Source: Acidobacteriota bacterium (lineage in GTDB: Bacteria > Acidobacteriota > Terriglobia > Bryobacterales > Bryobacteraceae). Taken from it: 39,047 nucleotides of DNA. Below the pieces are notes generated by a model. That model was given only the letters and a program-made list of their open reading frames with translations. It made no database searches and was not told the origin of the DNA. This document shows positions 16,642 through 27,382 of the stretch, in pieces (the first letter of the stretch is position 1; every line of letters starts with the position of its first letter). The translations under genes were made by a program, and so were the position numbers. Location: assembly GCA_016213775.1 (NCBI GenBank), contig JACQZR010000193.1:1-39047 (forward strand), written 5' to 3'.

Positions 16642-17438
16642 GTTGGCCCAACGCTTCCTGGTGCGAAATGAACGCGCCGGTTCTTCTGCCAGCACTCCTC
16701 GTTGGATTCCGTGCATTGTGGCCGTTCCTTGCCGTAGGAAACGACTCTGAGACGGTCTGCCGGCAATCCCGACCCGGACAGGAAGTCCCTGGTCACATTC
16801 GCGCGGCGATCCCCCAGCCCAAGGTTGTACTCCGCCGATCCGCGTTCATCGCAATGTCCTTCAAGCACGATGACGACTTCCGGAAAGTCCTTGAAGATCG
16901 CCCGCAACGCGTCGGAGTTCTTCGATAGCGCGATGCGGGCATCCACACGGATGTCACTCTTGTCGAAGTCGAAGTATGCATCCTGGACTTCGCGACTCAG
17001 CCTTTCGCTGAGAGTCATTGTGGGTGGAGGAAGCGACACTGGCGGGGGCGGTGAGGGCGGGGGCGCAGCTACCATCACCATGGCGGTGGCGCTGGCGGTT
17101 CCGCCAGGCCCTTGAACGCGAAGCGTGTACATGGTCGAGGCGTTTGGAAACGCCTGCCGGTTTCCAGTTGACGGCACGATGCCGATTCCGGGTTCGATGG
17201 ACGCTTCGGTTGCGTCGTTCGAGGACCAACGTAGCGTGGTGGACTGGCCGCGCTGAATGGTATTAGGGTCGGCCGAAAACTGCGAGATCACAGGCGCCTT
17301 CGGAGGCAGCGGCGCTTCTTTGGCCGGAGCGGGTGGCGGGGGCGGTGGCGGAGCAACCGCGACCTTCTTCCTGCAGCCCGTCGCAGCGAAGAAAGCGAAA
17401 CACAAGACTGCGATGAGACCGATCGATCGTTTGCTCAT
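16638..17438 (-). CDS. pal: Peptidoglycan-associated lipoprotein (Pal/OmpA-like) with Ig-like insert
   Basis: 266 residues. A lipoprotein signal ends at FFAATGC with lipidated C22. Proline-rich spacers flank a beta-rich segment (about 50-125: ISQFSADPNTIQRGQSTTL, then LRWSSND, YTLRVQGPGG) that resembles a small Ig-like domain. The C-terminal OmpA domain (about 145-260) includes FDFDKSDIR and GHCDERGSAEYNLGLGDRRA, the peptidoglycan-binding signature. Pal proteins are usually about 150-190 residues, so the inserted domain is an addition. Pal ties the outer membrane to peptidoglycan. Translationally coupled to cpoB by ATGA. Confidence 0.88.
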   Translation of the reverse strand: MSKRSIGLIAVLCFAFFAATGCRKKVAVAPPPPPPPAPAKEAPLPPKAPVISQFSADPNTIQRGQSTTLRWSSNDATEASIEPGIGIVPSTGNRQAFPNASTMYTLRVQGPGGTASATAMVMVAAPPPSPPPPVSLPPPTMTLSERLSREVQDAYFDFDKSDIRVDARIALSKNSDALRAIFKDFPEVVIVLEGHCDERGSAEYNLGLGDRRANVTRDFLSGSGLPADRLRVVSYGKERPQCTESNEECWQKNRRVHFAPGSVGPT

Positions 17439-17620
17439 TGTTGTTTGCCTCTACCTTCGAGCCTAGGTCCGCAGGGGCGTTCGAGATATCCCTTGAAGGC
17501 AGGAACTGCCTGACAGGATGTCATTAGGCTGCTGGCATCATGGCGCTGTCCGGTCCCTCTTGCGGTGCCGGTTTCGTCAAGAACGCCATGCTGCCGGGCT
17601 TCTGTTTGGTCTTCACGACA

Positions 17621-17770
17621 CTAGATTCGACTGCGGAAGACAGGATTGCGTGCTTGCGTCCGGCCGAGCTTCTCCGGCTCTTCCTGCTGCTCAGGTTCGT
17701 CGTCTGCGTATAAGGTCCACTCCGTAGGGTACCCTCTGACCTTTGGAGCTGTTGGCTGCTGTCTTCTCAT
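17621..17770 (-). CDS. Small hypothetical protein
   Basis: 49 codons from ATG 17770, with AGGA six bases upstream. The product is hydrophilic: a basic start (MRRQQPTAPKVRG), an acidic middle (YADDEPEQQEEPEKLG) and a basic end. No family recognised. It lies between pal and the degenerate receiver and points the same way. The good ribosome site is the main support; it may not be expressed. Confidence 0.3.
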   Translation of the reverse strand: MRRQQPTAPKVRGYPTEWTLYADDEPEQQEEPEKLGRTQARNPVFRSRI

Positions 17771-17879
17771 AACAATTCCTATCTCTATCCTGGTACCGTC
17801 CCAGCGGCGACTGCACCCGTTCGACGGTGAGGGAGCCTGGAGGCGTGTTACGCACAGGCTGGTGCCGGCTTCCCGGATT

Positions 17880-18353
17880 TCAGGCGCCGCATGCGGCGGC
17901 CCGCTCCGCGGGGCTCGGATCTGTTTCTGTGTTGTGCGGCGGTGAGCTTTTCTCCAGCTCACCCTGCCACGCCAGCCATGCGCCAGCCGTGACACGGAGC
18001 ACTTCGTCCGGCTCGAAGGGCGTAACCAATACATCGTAGCCCCCGAGGTTCAGCACCTCTGCCCAGAGCCTCTCGTCCGCCACGAGTGACGAGACGATCA
18101 GGTTGGGTGGAGGCTTGAAGCAGGACAGTGCGTCGAGCAGATCCTTCCAAGAGCCATCCGGTAGTTCCACGTTCGAAATCACGACTCCAGCGGAATGTGT
18201 GTGCAGAAACGCCAAAGCCGCATGGCAGGTGGGGAACCATCGGACACTCGTGTGCGAGTGGCCGAGGAAACGCAAAAGGCTCTCCGGCTCGACAGGTGAC
18301 ACAAACACAACTTCAACCACGGTCTTGGGAATGGAGAAGCGCTGGGCAGACAT
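17880..18353 (-). CDS. Degenerate receiver (pseudo-receiver) protein
   Basis: 157 residues, one receiver-like domain without an output domain. Aligned to its paralogue at 13588-14067, the phospho-acceptor position is asparagine (N61 in VVISNVELPDGSW) and the conserved lysine position is threonine (T111 in VLVTPFEPDEV). The remaining core (NLIVSSLVADERLWAEVLNL) is well kept. It is therefore unlikely to be phosphorylated and may act as a fixed-state partner. The C-terminal tail (about 130-157) is low-complexity and polar. ATG at 18353 has GGAAGG 8 bases upstream; the longer frame to 18410 lacks such support. Confidence 0.72.
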   Translation of the reverse strand: MSAQRFSIPKTVVEVVFVSPVEPESLLRFLGHSHTSVRWFPTCHAALAFLHTHSAGVVISNVELPDGSWKDLLDALSCFKPPPNLIVSSLVADERLWAEVLNLGGYDVLVTPFEPDEVLRVTAGAWLAWQGELEKSSPPHNTETDPSPAERAAACGA

Positions 18354-18431
18354 ATTCGTGCCCTTCCTGCTCCATATAATGCACCTCTCGACGCGTGCCG
18401 TCAATGGCAAACTCCGCAGTTTCGGACGAGG

Positions 18432-19010
18432 CTATGTCGGCACAAACACAACTTCCACCATCCCCGTCGCTTTCAGCAAGGTGCGGATGGTCTGCTCGGC
18501 GTTCCGTCGAGCGTCCCGGAGGATGCCCATCTGCTCGGCCTGCCCGCGGATGGAATCGATGGCCGCCACGCGCGCCTGCCGTTCGAAGTCCGGGTTGTAT
18601 GGAAACCAAGACGTCCACCAGGTGACCTTACGATCCCAGACGCGGGTCTCTTTGTCGTCGAGATAATCGTGAAGAATGCGCGCGTACGGGAGCTTCAGGA
18701 AGACTTTGTTCTTCGCAACGCGAACGTCCCGCTGTTCCATCTCCTTCAAGTCGATGCCTGCAAGAACTGTACCCTGTACAACCAGCAGAATGGATTCGGA
18801 GCCAAAAGGCAGCTTGTCCTCCTTCAACCCGACCACCTTCTGGACGGGATACTTGACGCTCACCAGTTCGCTGAGTTGTTGCACCTTCCGGAGAAGGCCC
18901 CGGTCAACGGTCCGAACCGTGGACAGATTACTGGATGAGGACAGAACAGCGATGCACGCCCTGATAACCAGCACGAGTCCGATAAGTGCAATGAACGTCC
19001 CCTTGCGCAT
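18432..19010 (-). CDS. DUF4230 family membrane-anchored protein
   Basis: 192 residues. One N-terminal helix (TFIALIGLVLVIRACIAVLS) anchors a mostly beta and then helical domain. The pattern LVSVKYPVQKVVG, then LLVVQGTVLAGIDL, then VFLKLPYARIL fits DUF4230. A C-terminal helix runs ARVAAIDSIRGQAEQMGI and ends LLKATGMVEVVFV. Function unknown; the domain is usually outside the membrane. The ATG at 19010 has no Shine-Dalgarno sequence upstream (pyrimidine-rich CCACCCCTCCACT), which is odd; the frame stays open upstream to 19142 but the extra residues look non-coding. Confidence 0.78.
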   Translation of the reverse strand: MRKGTFIALIGLVLVIRACIAVLSSSSNLSTVRTVDRGLLRKVQQLSELVSVKYPVQKVVGLKEDKLPFGSESILLVVQGTVLAGIDLKEMEQRDVRVAKNKVFLKLPYARILHDYLDDKETRVWDRKVTWWTSWFPYNPDFERQARVAAIDSIRGQAEQMGILRDARRNAEQTIRTLLKATGMVEVVFVPT

Positions 19011-19095
19011 AGTGGAGGGGTGGTGCAGGTAATGCTGGAATCCACTCGTACTCGTGTGAAACCCGCGGATGCCAAGGGCAATTCCGTGGCCGATT

Positions 19096-19566
19096 TCATT
19101 GACGGAGGAAGAATTCGTAGACCTTCTTCTCCCCCGAGCCATCCTTTAGGGTCAACATCGTGGTTAGGGATTTTCCTTTCGTTCCCAATGTGTAGCGGCG
19201 GCTACGGGACGTGCTCCCTTTGTTCACGTCGACGACCAGACGCGTTCCTGTCCACTGATCCCAGCGCGCCGCCGCCATGCAAGGTTGTCCCTGTTCCAAC
19301 TGGGATAGCTGCTTGCCGTCGGTGGTGAGTTCCAGCGTCTCGCGTGTTTCTCCTTTATCGGTGGTAGTTATCGCGAGGATTCTAATCTGGGGATCGCGGT
19401 GTTCGATCCGGATTACCAGACTCTTCGGCGGCGGAACCGCGCCAAATCGGGTTCTCAACAGATCCAGTTGCCACGTCCCACTGAAATCAGGTTTGTTGGG
19501 CTTCTGAGCCAACAACCCAAGACCCAAAACAACCGTCATCGCGCACAATCGAAGTGCAACGCTCAT
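19096..19566 (-). CDS. Secreted hypothetical protein (lipocalin-like fold suspected)
   Basis: 156 residues with a signal peptide (SVALRLCAMTVVLGLGLLAQ). The mature protein begins with DFSGTWQLDLLRTRFG, the start of a family of secreted acidobacterial-type proteins with a G-x-W strand as in lipocalins. The rest alternates beta strands (SLVIRIEHRDPQIRILAITT; RLVVDVNKGSTS). Function unknown. ATG at 19566 with GGGAGG 7 bases upstream. Confidence 0.65.
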   Translation of the reverse strand: MSVALRLCAMTVVLGLGLLAQKPNKPDFSGTWQLDLLRTRFGAVPPPKSLVIRIEHRDPQIRILAITTTDKGETRETLELTTDGKQLSQLEQGQPCMAAARWDQWTGTRLVVDVNKGSTSRSRRYTLGTKGKSLTTMLTLKDGSGEKKVYEFFLRQ

Positions 19567-19620
19567 TTGCAGACCTCCCTTTACAACTGGTTCCCCGGCG
19601 CTGACCAAGACCGGATGGAT

Positions 19621-20286
19621 TCAGTGCCGGCCGGAGTACTTGTTCAGCAGCGATATCAGTTCTCTGGCGAGCTTCGGGACCGGCACTTCTTTTTCGATAA
19701 TCTCCCGGCTTTCAAGCGTTCTGCCGTATAGCTCGCGGTTGTCGCCTACGTCCTGCCGCAGGGTAGCTCCATCCAAAGAAACGCCCGCGAACACACCGCG
19801 GGATCGCGACCAGGAGAGGATCTCCGCCGTGAGCAATGCGTCGGTGGCAGCCCTTGTGCTACGCCCGACCGGACCGGCCGCCACAGCCGCACCGGCTCCC
19901 AGCGTGAATTGACTGGAGAGCAAGCGATCCATTCCACGCTCGTTCATGACTAGCAGAACCACGTCGGTTTCCGAGGCGCCGATTTGCAGGCCGAAGCTTC
20001 CTCCCTCGATCCGAACGGTGCCGGGGGCAGTCCATCCAACCCGGCTCTTCTTCCGGCAGGACACATAGCCCTTGCCGTATCGCGCACCGAGGATGAATGC
20101 CGCTCGCTTCAGGCCTGGCACGATGACGGCGCAATGCGCTCTGTTCAGCAGTTCCTGCGGGATCGCCTGATCCGGCGTCTCCATGACTTCCCGGAGCACG
20201 CTGGCCGCGTCGCGCACGCGTTCCTGGTGCGCTGCCCCCGCCCAAAGGAAGCCGCATGTCAGTAGGGAGAGTGTCAGCAATCTCAT
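19621..20286 (-). CDS. SYLF-domain (Ysc84-like) lipid-binding protein
   Basis: 221 residues with a signal peptide (RLLTLSLLTCGFLWAGA). The SYLF domain follows: AHCAVIVPGLKRAAFILGARYG, a GWTAPGTVRIEGGSFGLQIG stretch, DVVLLVMNERGMDRLLSSQF and GVFAGVSLDGATLRQD. The domain binds phosphoinositides or lipids in eukaryotes; bacterial secreted versions are common and unassigned. Its start overlaps the upstream gene stop (ATGA), so the two are coupled. Confidence 0.87.
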   Translation of the reverse strand: MRLLTLSLLTCGFLWAGAAHQERVRDAASVLREVMETPDQAIPQELLNRAHCAVIVPGLKRAAFILGARYGKGYVSCRKKSRVGWTAPGTVRIEGGSFGLQIGASETDVVLLVMNERGMDRLLSSQFTLGAGAAVAAGPVGRSTRAATDALLTAEILSWSRSRGVFAGVSLDGATLRQDVGDNRELYGRTLESREIIEKEVPVPKLARELISLLNKYSGRH

Positions 20287-20582
20287 TTCCGGTTCGGCTC
20301 CAGTCGAGCTTCAGCCAGCACGGCCGGCTCCTTTTCATGCCGGGGCGCTCTCCTTACGATAGCGATGACGAACACTAACACGGTCCCACCGGCAAGCAGA
20401 ATCGCCCCAAGGATGGGTGGCAGAGTGATCGTCCAGTTGGATTGCTCCGTGCCGGCCTGAAGGGGGCCGACATGGAGCAGTTGCCGCTCTGCGGTTGTAA
20501 CGGTAACACCCTGATAGGTCAGCACCGCAGTTCCCCCAACGATCAGGACGATCCCTAGAAAGAGACTCAAGATGGTCTTCAT
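20283..20582 (-). CDS. Small two-helix membrane protein (DUF3185-like)
   Basis: 99 residues. Helix 1 is ILSLFLGIVLIVGGTAVL, followed by YQGVTVTTAERQLLHVGPLQ, and helix 2 is PPILGAILLAGGTVLVFVI, followed by a basic tail. The central YQGV..HVGPLQ and PPILG signature resembles small DUF3185-type membrane proteins. GGAG lies 7 bases before ATG 20582. It heads the - strand convoy and is coupled to the SYLF gene. Confidence 0.7.
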   Translation of the reverse strand: MKTILSLFLGIVLIVGGTAVLTYQGVTVTTAERQLLHVGPLQAGTEQSNWTITLPPILGAILLAGGTVLVFVIAIVRRAPRHEKEPAVLAEARLEPNRK

Positions 20583-20893
20583 AAGCAGCTCCAGGCGTCG
20601 ATCGAGGCCTGACTTCGTTGTCGTGCCCCTCAACGCGTATGTTTCTACATGAACATTGTGGAGTCTGCACGGCGAACGCTCAATCCGCCTGGGGCATGAG
20701 TTTCGAAAGCTTTAGGCCGTACCCCGTGCGTTCACCCGAAAAGCGGCGGACGCGACTTTCACAGCGCGCGGCTTGTCATGCCATTCTCGTTCCCCGAATC
20801 AGGCATCGCCGTGATCGTGCATCCGCGCGGGCAGGCATACTCTGGATATAGGGGATGGCGACTTCCCCGAAGGAGATTGTCAGGAGGCAACGA
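20583..20893. promoter_or_regulatory. Divergent intergenic region, promoters expected
   Basis: These 311 bp separate the head of the long - strand convoy from the + strand CBS gene, so promoters for both are expected here. I cannot assign clear -35/-10 boxes. A 5-bp hairpin GGGGA / TCCCC (20851-20855, 20864-20868) lies in the presumed CBS leader, just upstream of AGGAGG (20882-20887). Confidence 0.4.
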
Positions 20894-21721
20894 ATGACTA
20901 CCACGAACAACGACACCACACTGCTGGTCGAGTATCTGGATGTGTGCAACACGGCGATGGCAGCTCAAAAGGACTCGTTCCCGCACAAGCAAGTGCTGGC
21001 GCTGTCCAAACTGGTATTTGGCGGCCGGAATTTCAGTCTGCTTTTCTACGACGAAGACTCCGACTTGCCGAACGCCTGCTACACTGTCCGCTTTTCCGGC
21101 GACCAACTCGAACTCGTGGCCGAAGGAAAGCAGAATGCGGCCTTCAGTTGCAAGGTGAAACGCGATTATTTGCGCAGCGTGGTCGAGAGGCGCCAGGAGT
21201 ACATCGACCACCCGGAGAGACTGGATTGGGAGTGGCTGAAGAGCCGTTTGGGTTTGGGTCGCGACAGCAAGGACGAAAGTGAGTTGGTGAGCGAACTGAT
21301 CACGCGGGAGTTGGAATGGGTAGCGCCCCGAACGAGCGTCCACGAAGCGGCCATGAGGATGCGGGACTCAAACCTGGGCGCACTGGCGGTGCTGGACGGT
21401 GGGCGTGCGATCGGCATGCTTACGGACCGCGATCTCGCGCTCCGCGTGATTGCGGGAGGCATGGACCCGAACCTTACCGTTGTTGAGGAAGTCATGACGC
21501 GCGACGTGCTTTGCTGCCCCTCGGATCTCACAGTAGATGCGGCTGCGGCCATCATGCAGGAGAGGTCTGTCCGCAGGTTGTTGGTTCTGGACAGCGGCAA
21601 CAAATCGGCAGGCATGCTATCACTGGATGACTTGGCTACCCAACTGCCGGACAAGCGCTTGGCGGGTGAAACTCTGGCCAGGATCGCGGCGAAGTCCGGA
21701 GGTAGCGCCGCGGCGCCGTGA
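20894..21721 (+). CDS. CBS-pair protein with unassigned N-terminal domain
   Basis: 275 residues, soluble. Residues about 1-120 form an alpha/beta domain I do not recognise (LLVEYLDVCNTAMAAQKDSF; CYTVRFSGDQLELVAEGKQ; YIDHPERLDWEWLKSRLG). Residues about 130-255 are a CBS pair: first motif MRMRDSNLGALAVLDGGRAI then GMLTDRDLALRVIAGG; second AAAIMQERSVRRLLVLDSGN. CBS pairs bind adenine nucleotides and report energy state. AGGAGG at 20882-20887 fixes the ATG at 20894 rather than 20855. An intrinsic terminator follows. Confidence 0.82.
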   Translation: MTTTNNDTTLLVEYLDVCNTAMAAQKDSFPHKQVLALSKLVFGGRNFSLLFYDEDSDLPNACYTVRFSGDQLELVAEGKQNAAFSCKVKRDYLRSVVERRQEYIDHPERLDWEWLKSRLGLGRDSKDESELVSELITRELEWVAPRTSVHEAAMRMRDSNLGALAVLDGGRAIGMLTDRDLALRVIAGGMDPNLTVVEEVMTRDVLCCPSDLTVDAAAAIMQERSVRRLLVLDSGNKSAGMLSLDDLATQLPDKRLAGETLARIAAKSGGSAAAP

Positions 21722-21745
21722 CTGGAGAACATGGAGTCGGGAAGC

Positions 21746-21781
21746 AACGGGAAACCACGGGCGGTCTCCCGTTTCTTTTTC
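21746..21781 (+). terminator. Intrinsic terminator after the CBS-protein gene
   Basis: Stem AACGGGA (21746-21752) pairs with TCCCGTT (21767-21773). One mismatch then three inner pairs (ACC/GGT) close a 6-base loop. A T-rich tract (TTTCTTTTT) follows at once. It lies 25 bp after the stop codon. Confidence 0.72.
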
Positions 21782-21938
21782 GATCGCTGGGCGGCGAAGA
21801 ATCAAGGCTGATCCCAACTATATGACGGCCAGGGCTCCCATGTAGATCCCCCACCCGACGCCCGCCCAATCAACTGCGCATTTCACACCGATTACTAAGT
21901 TTATTAGCCTGTCAGCTTCAGTCTCGGAAGGGGACCTC

Positions 21939-24811
<2,873 letters not shown>

Positions 24812-24815
<4 letters not shown>

Positions 24816-27382
24816 TTCGCCGCCTCCTGAACGCTTGGCTCAATGTAGAATCCGAGTTTGGATCCCAAGGAATCCATGGTGTACAGCCAGTGCAGCGCGC
24901 CGGCATCCCCGTGGCTGGCCTTGGCCCGATACTCCTCGATCCGGATCTCTCTGGCTGCATCGTAGGCATTCCGGGCCGTCCTTAGATCTGCCTGGATCGT
25001 GCGAAGCCATCCTTGCGTGTCGCCATAGGTCGGGCTTGCCCTCGTGCGATACTCGTCAATCCGGGACTCCCTGACCGCATAGTAGGCATTCTGTGCCCCC
25101 CAGAGATTGACATCGAACGGAAGGTGCGGGCAGAGGCTGACAGCTTTGTCGAACCGTTCTAGCAGCCGAAGGTCGCCAGGGTCGGCTTGGAAGCCACCGG
25201 CCGCCCGCTCTACCGTCCTGCGAAATGTGAACTCCAGCGTGACCTTATCGAGTACAATCCCGGTACGACCGGCCTCCTCAAGGAGAGCCTGAACCTTCCG
25301 CAACTCCGGCTCATCGGTCGAGAGGGCTTCTCTCAGATCCTCATGCACTGTGAAATCGACGGCCATCTGGAAGCGGGCCGGGAGCGGAATGCCAAGCTCA
25401 GTGACAAAGCGCGCCAGGGTCGCGTACTGGGAGTAGAAGTCGCGGTACAGAGCAGCCGCATGATCCAACGCCTGGTCCAGAATCAGACCCATGATGCGGC
25501 GCTGCTCGTCCCGGAACAGGAGCCGCAAGGAATAAATTCCGCTACCGAAATTCCGGTCCACGGCCCGCACCAGTTCGGTGATCTCACCGCGGTGGAAGAT
25601 CTCCTGGACCTCCGTCACCAGTTCGCCGTAAGCCTCCGTTCCCCGGTACTCCCGCACCCCGCCGCTGACGTTCTGATCGCCGAGGTGGAGCACGCCGAAA
25701 CTAAGCGTGCTCGATTCCCCGGTGATGCGTGAGGTGATCTTTGCTCGTCCCAACGCAAGGTGCGCTTTTCCCTCTTGCGCCCTCTGAAAGTCTTCCCGCT
25801 CCACCTCGTAGGAGTAGATTCTGCTTTGGGCCGGATAATCCTCAAACAGCGAGCTAATAGCGTAGTGCGCCCCGACCTTCTCCAGATTCACCATCGCGGG
25901 TTTCACGAATTTGTCGAAAATCAGCCGGCCGTCACGGTTTTCGGGCAGGTTGCTCTTGGCTCGCTCCAGCAGGTTGAGGAAACCTTCTTCGAGCCCGTCA
26001 CCGAACAGCTCTTGACCAAGCTGCAGGGCGCGGCCGGCGTATTGAATCACCTGCACGGTCTCAATGCCCGACAACTCATCGAAGAACCAGCCGCAACTGG
26101 TGTACATCAGCATGGCATGCCGCTGCAGTTCCAGCAACTGCAGTGCGCGGATGCGTTCGGCCGGTTTGAGCTCCCGGTTGGCATGAGTCTCCAGAAAGCG
26201 GTCCACGTTATCCGGCAACCGGTCCAGAATCACCTCGATATACGCATCGCGCGCCTTCCAGGGGTCGCGGAGGAGCACGCATCCCTCCTCTTCGAAGCGC
26301 ACTGCCAGCTTGTCGCGCACCCAGTCGAGAGCATTCCGCAGCGGGGCACGCCACTCCTGATTCCAGCCGGAGTGCCCCCCTGAGTTGCATCCGCAGTTCT
26401 CGCGCCACCGCTCCACGCCGTGGACGCAACTCCAGGAACTGTTCTCAATGATCTGCACTTCCTGGGTTGGCGGATGCCGCTCCAGAAACTCACCGTAGTT
26501 TGTCAAGCGAGCGAGATTGTTGGTCTCGATGTGGTGTAGGGCGTAAGCGAGCGCCATGTCGCCATGGCTGCGATGGTGGCCATAGGTCTCGCCGTCGGTG
26601 GCGATGTGGACCAGTTGCGGCCAGGTACGCGAATCGGAGAAGGCCTCGCACAGCCGCTGCGCCAGGTTCTCGCCTCGCGCCAGGAGATCCTCAAAAGCCA
26701 CTGCCTTCGAAATAGGGCCGTCATAGAAAAACAGGGTCATCGAGCGCAGTGACGGCAGACGAATCCGGTAGGCCATTGAAGGGTCGATCAGGCCGCCGCC
26801 CACGTCCTTCCAGGCATGGCCACCGAGCGGCCGCACCCGGCTCGCCTGGTACGGCGAGAGTACCGTAAACCTGGTGCCCATCTCAGCAAGAATGTCCAGC
26901 GTCTCGATGTCCACGGCCGTCTCCGGGAGCCACAACCCTTCCGGCTTGCGGCGGAACCGTTTCTCGAAGTCGTGAATGCCCCACCGCACCTGGGTCCGCT
27001 TGTCCCGGACGTTCGCCAGCGGAAGGATCATGTGATTGTAGGCTTGAGCCATCGCCGAACCGTGGCCGGAGTATCTTCGCTGGCTTTCCTCATCGGCCGC
27101 GAGGATCGCGCGATAGACATCCGGACAGTCCTGCTCCATCCAGGCCAGCAGCGTGGGACCGCAGTTGAAGCTGATCCTTGAATAGTTATTGACAATCTGC
27201 CGGATCCGGTTACCGGTATCGAGGATCCGTGAAGCGCCGTTTGGTGCGTAACATTCCGCGGTAATCCGCTGGTTCCAGTCGTGGTATGGGTAGGCCGAAT
27301 CCTGGAGCTCGATCGCTTCCAGCCACGGATTCTCTCGCGGAGGCTGGTAGAAATGACCATGGATGCAGACGTATTTTTCCAT
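24812..27382 (-). CDS. GH57 family glycoside hydrolase with DUF3536
   Basis: 856 residues. The N-terminal GH57 barrel opens with YVCIHGHFYQPPRENPW, has the nucleophile candidate E154 in GLWLPETAVDIE and acid/base candidate D263 in HIATDGETYGHHR, followed by the DUF3536 region (about 300-760). GH57 enzymes act on alpha-glucans (amylase, branching, transglucosylase); the exact reaction here is unknown. The gene begins directly after the treZ stop (TGA then ATG) and overlaps treY by 4 bp, so it must act in the same pathway, plausibly trimming or debranching glucan for TreY (inference). Residues about 780-850 carry an imperfect 40-residue tandem repeat (AYYAVRESRIDEYRTRAS and AYDAAREIRIEEYRAKAS). 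Confidence 0.85.
24880..25100 (-). repeat. Imperfect 120-bp tandem duplication inside the GH57 gene
   Basis: Two in-frame copies about 120 bases apart encode N-A-Y-x-A-x-R-E-x-R-I-(D/E)-E-Y-R-(T/A)-(R/K)-A-S followed by G-D and a W-L motif. At DNA level the copies carry GTAGGCATT in similar contexts at about 24964 and 25084. They diverge in sequence, so the duplication is not recent. Confidence 0.65.

Noticed and set aside
21820-21880. Short - strand hydrophobic frame after treY
   Set aside because: Only about 22 codons with no ribosome site; probably chance.
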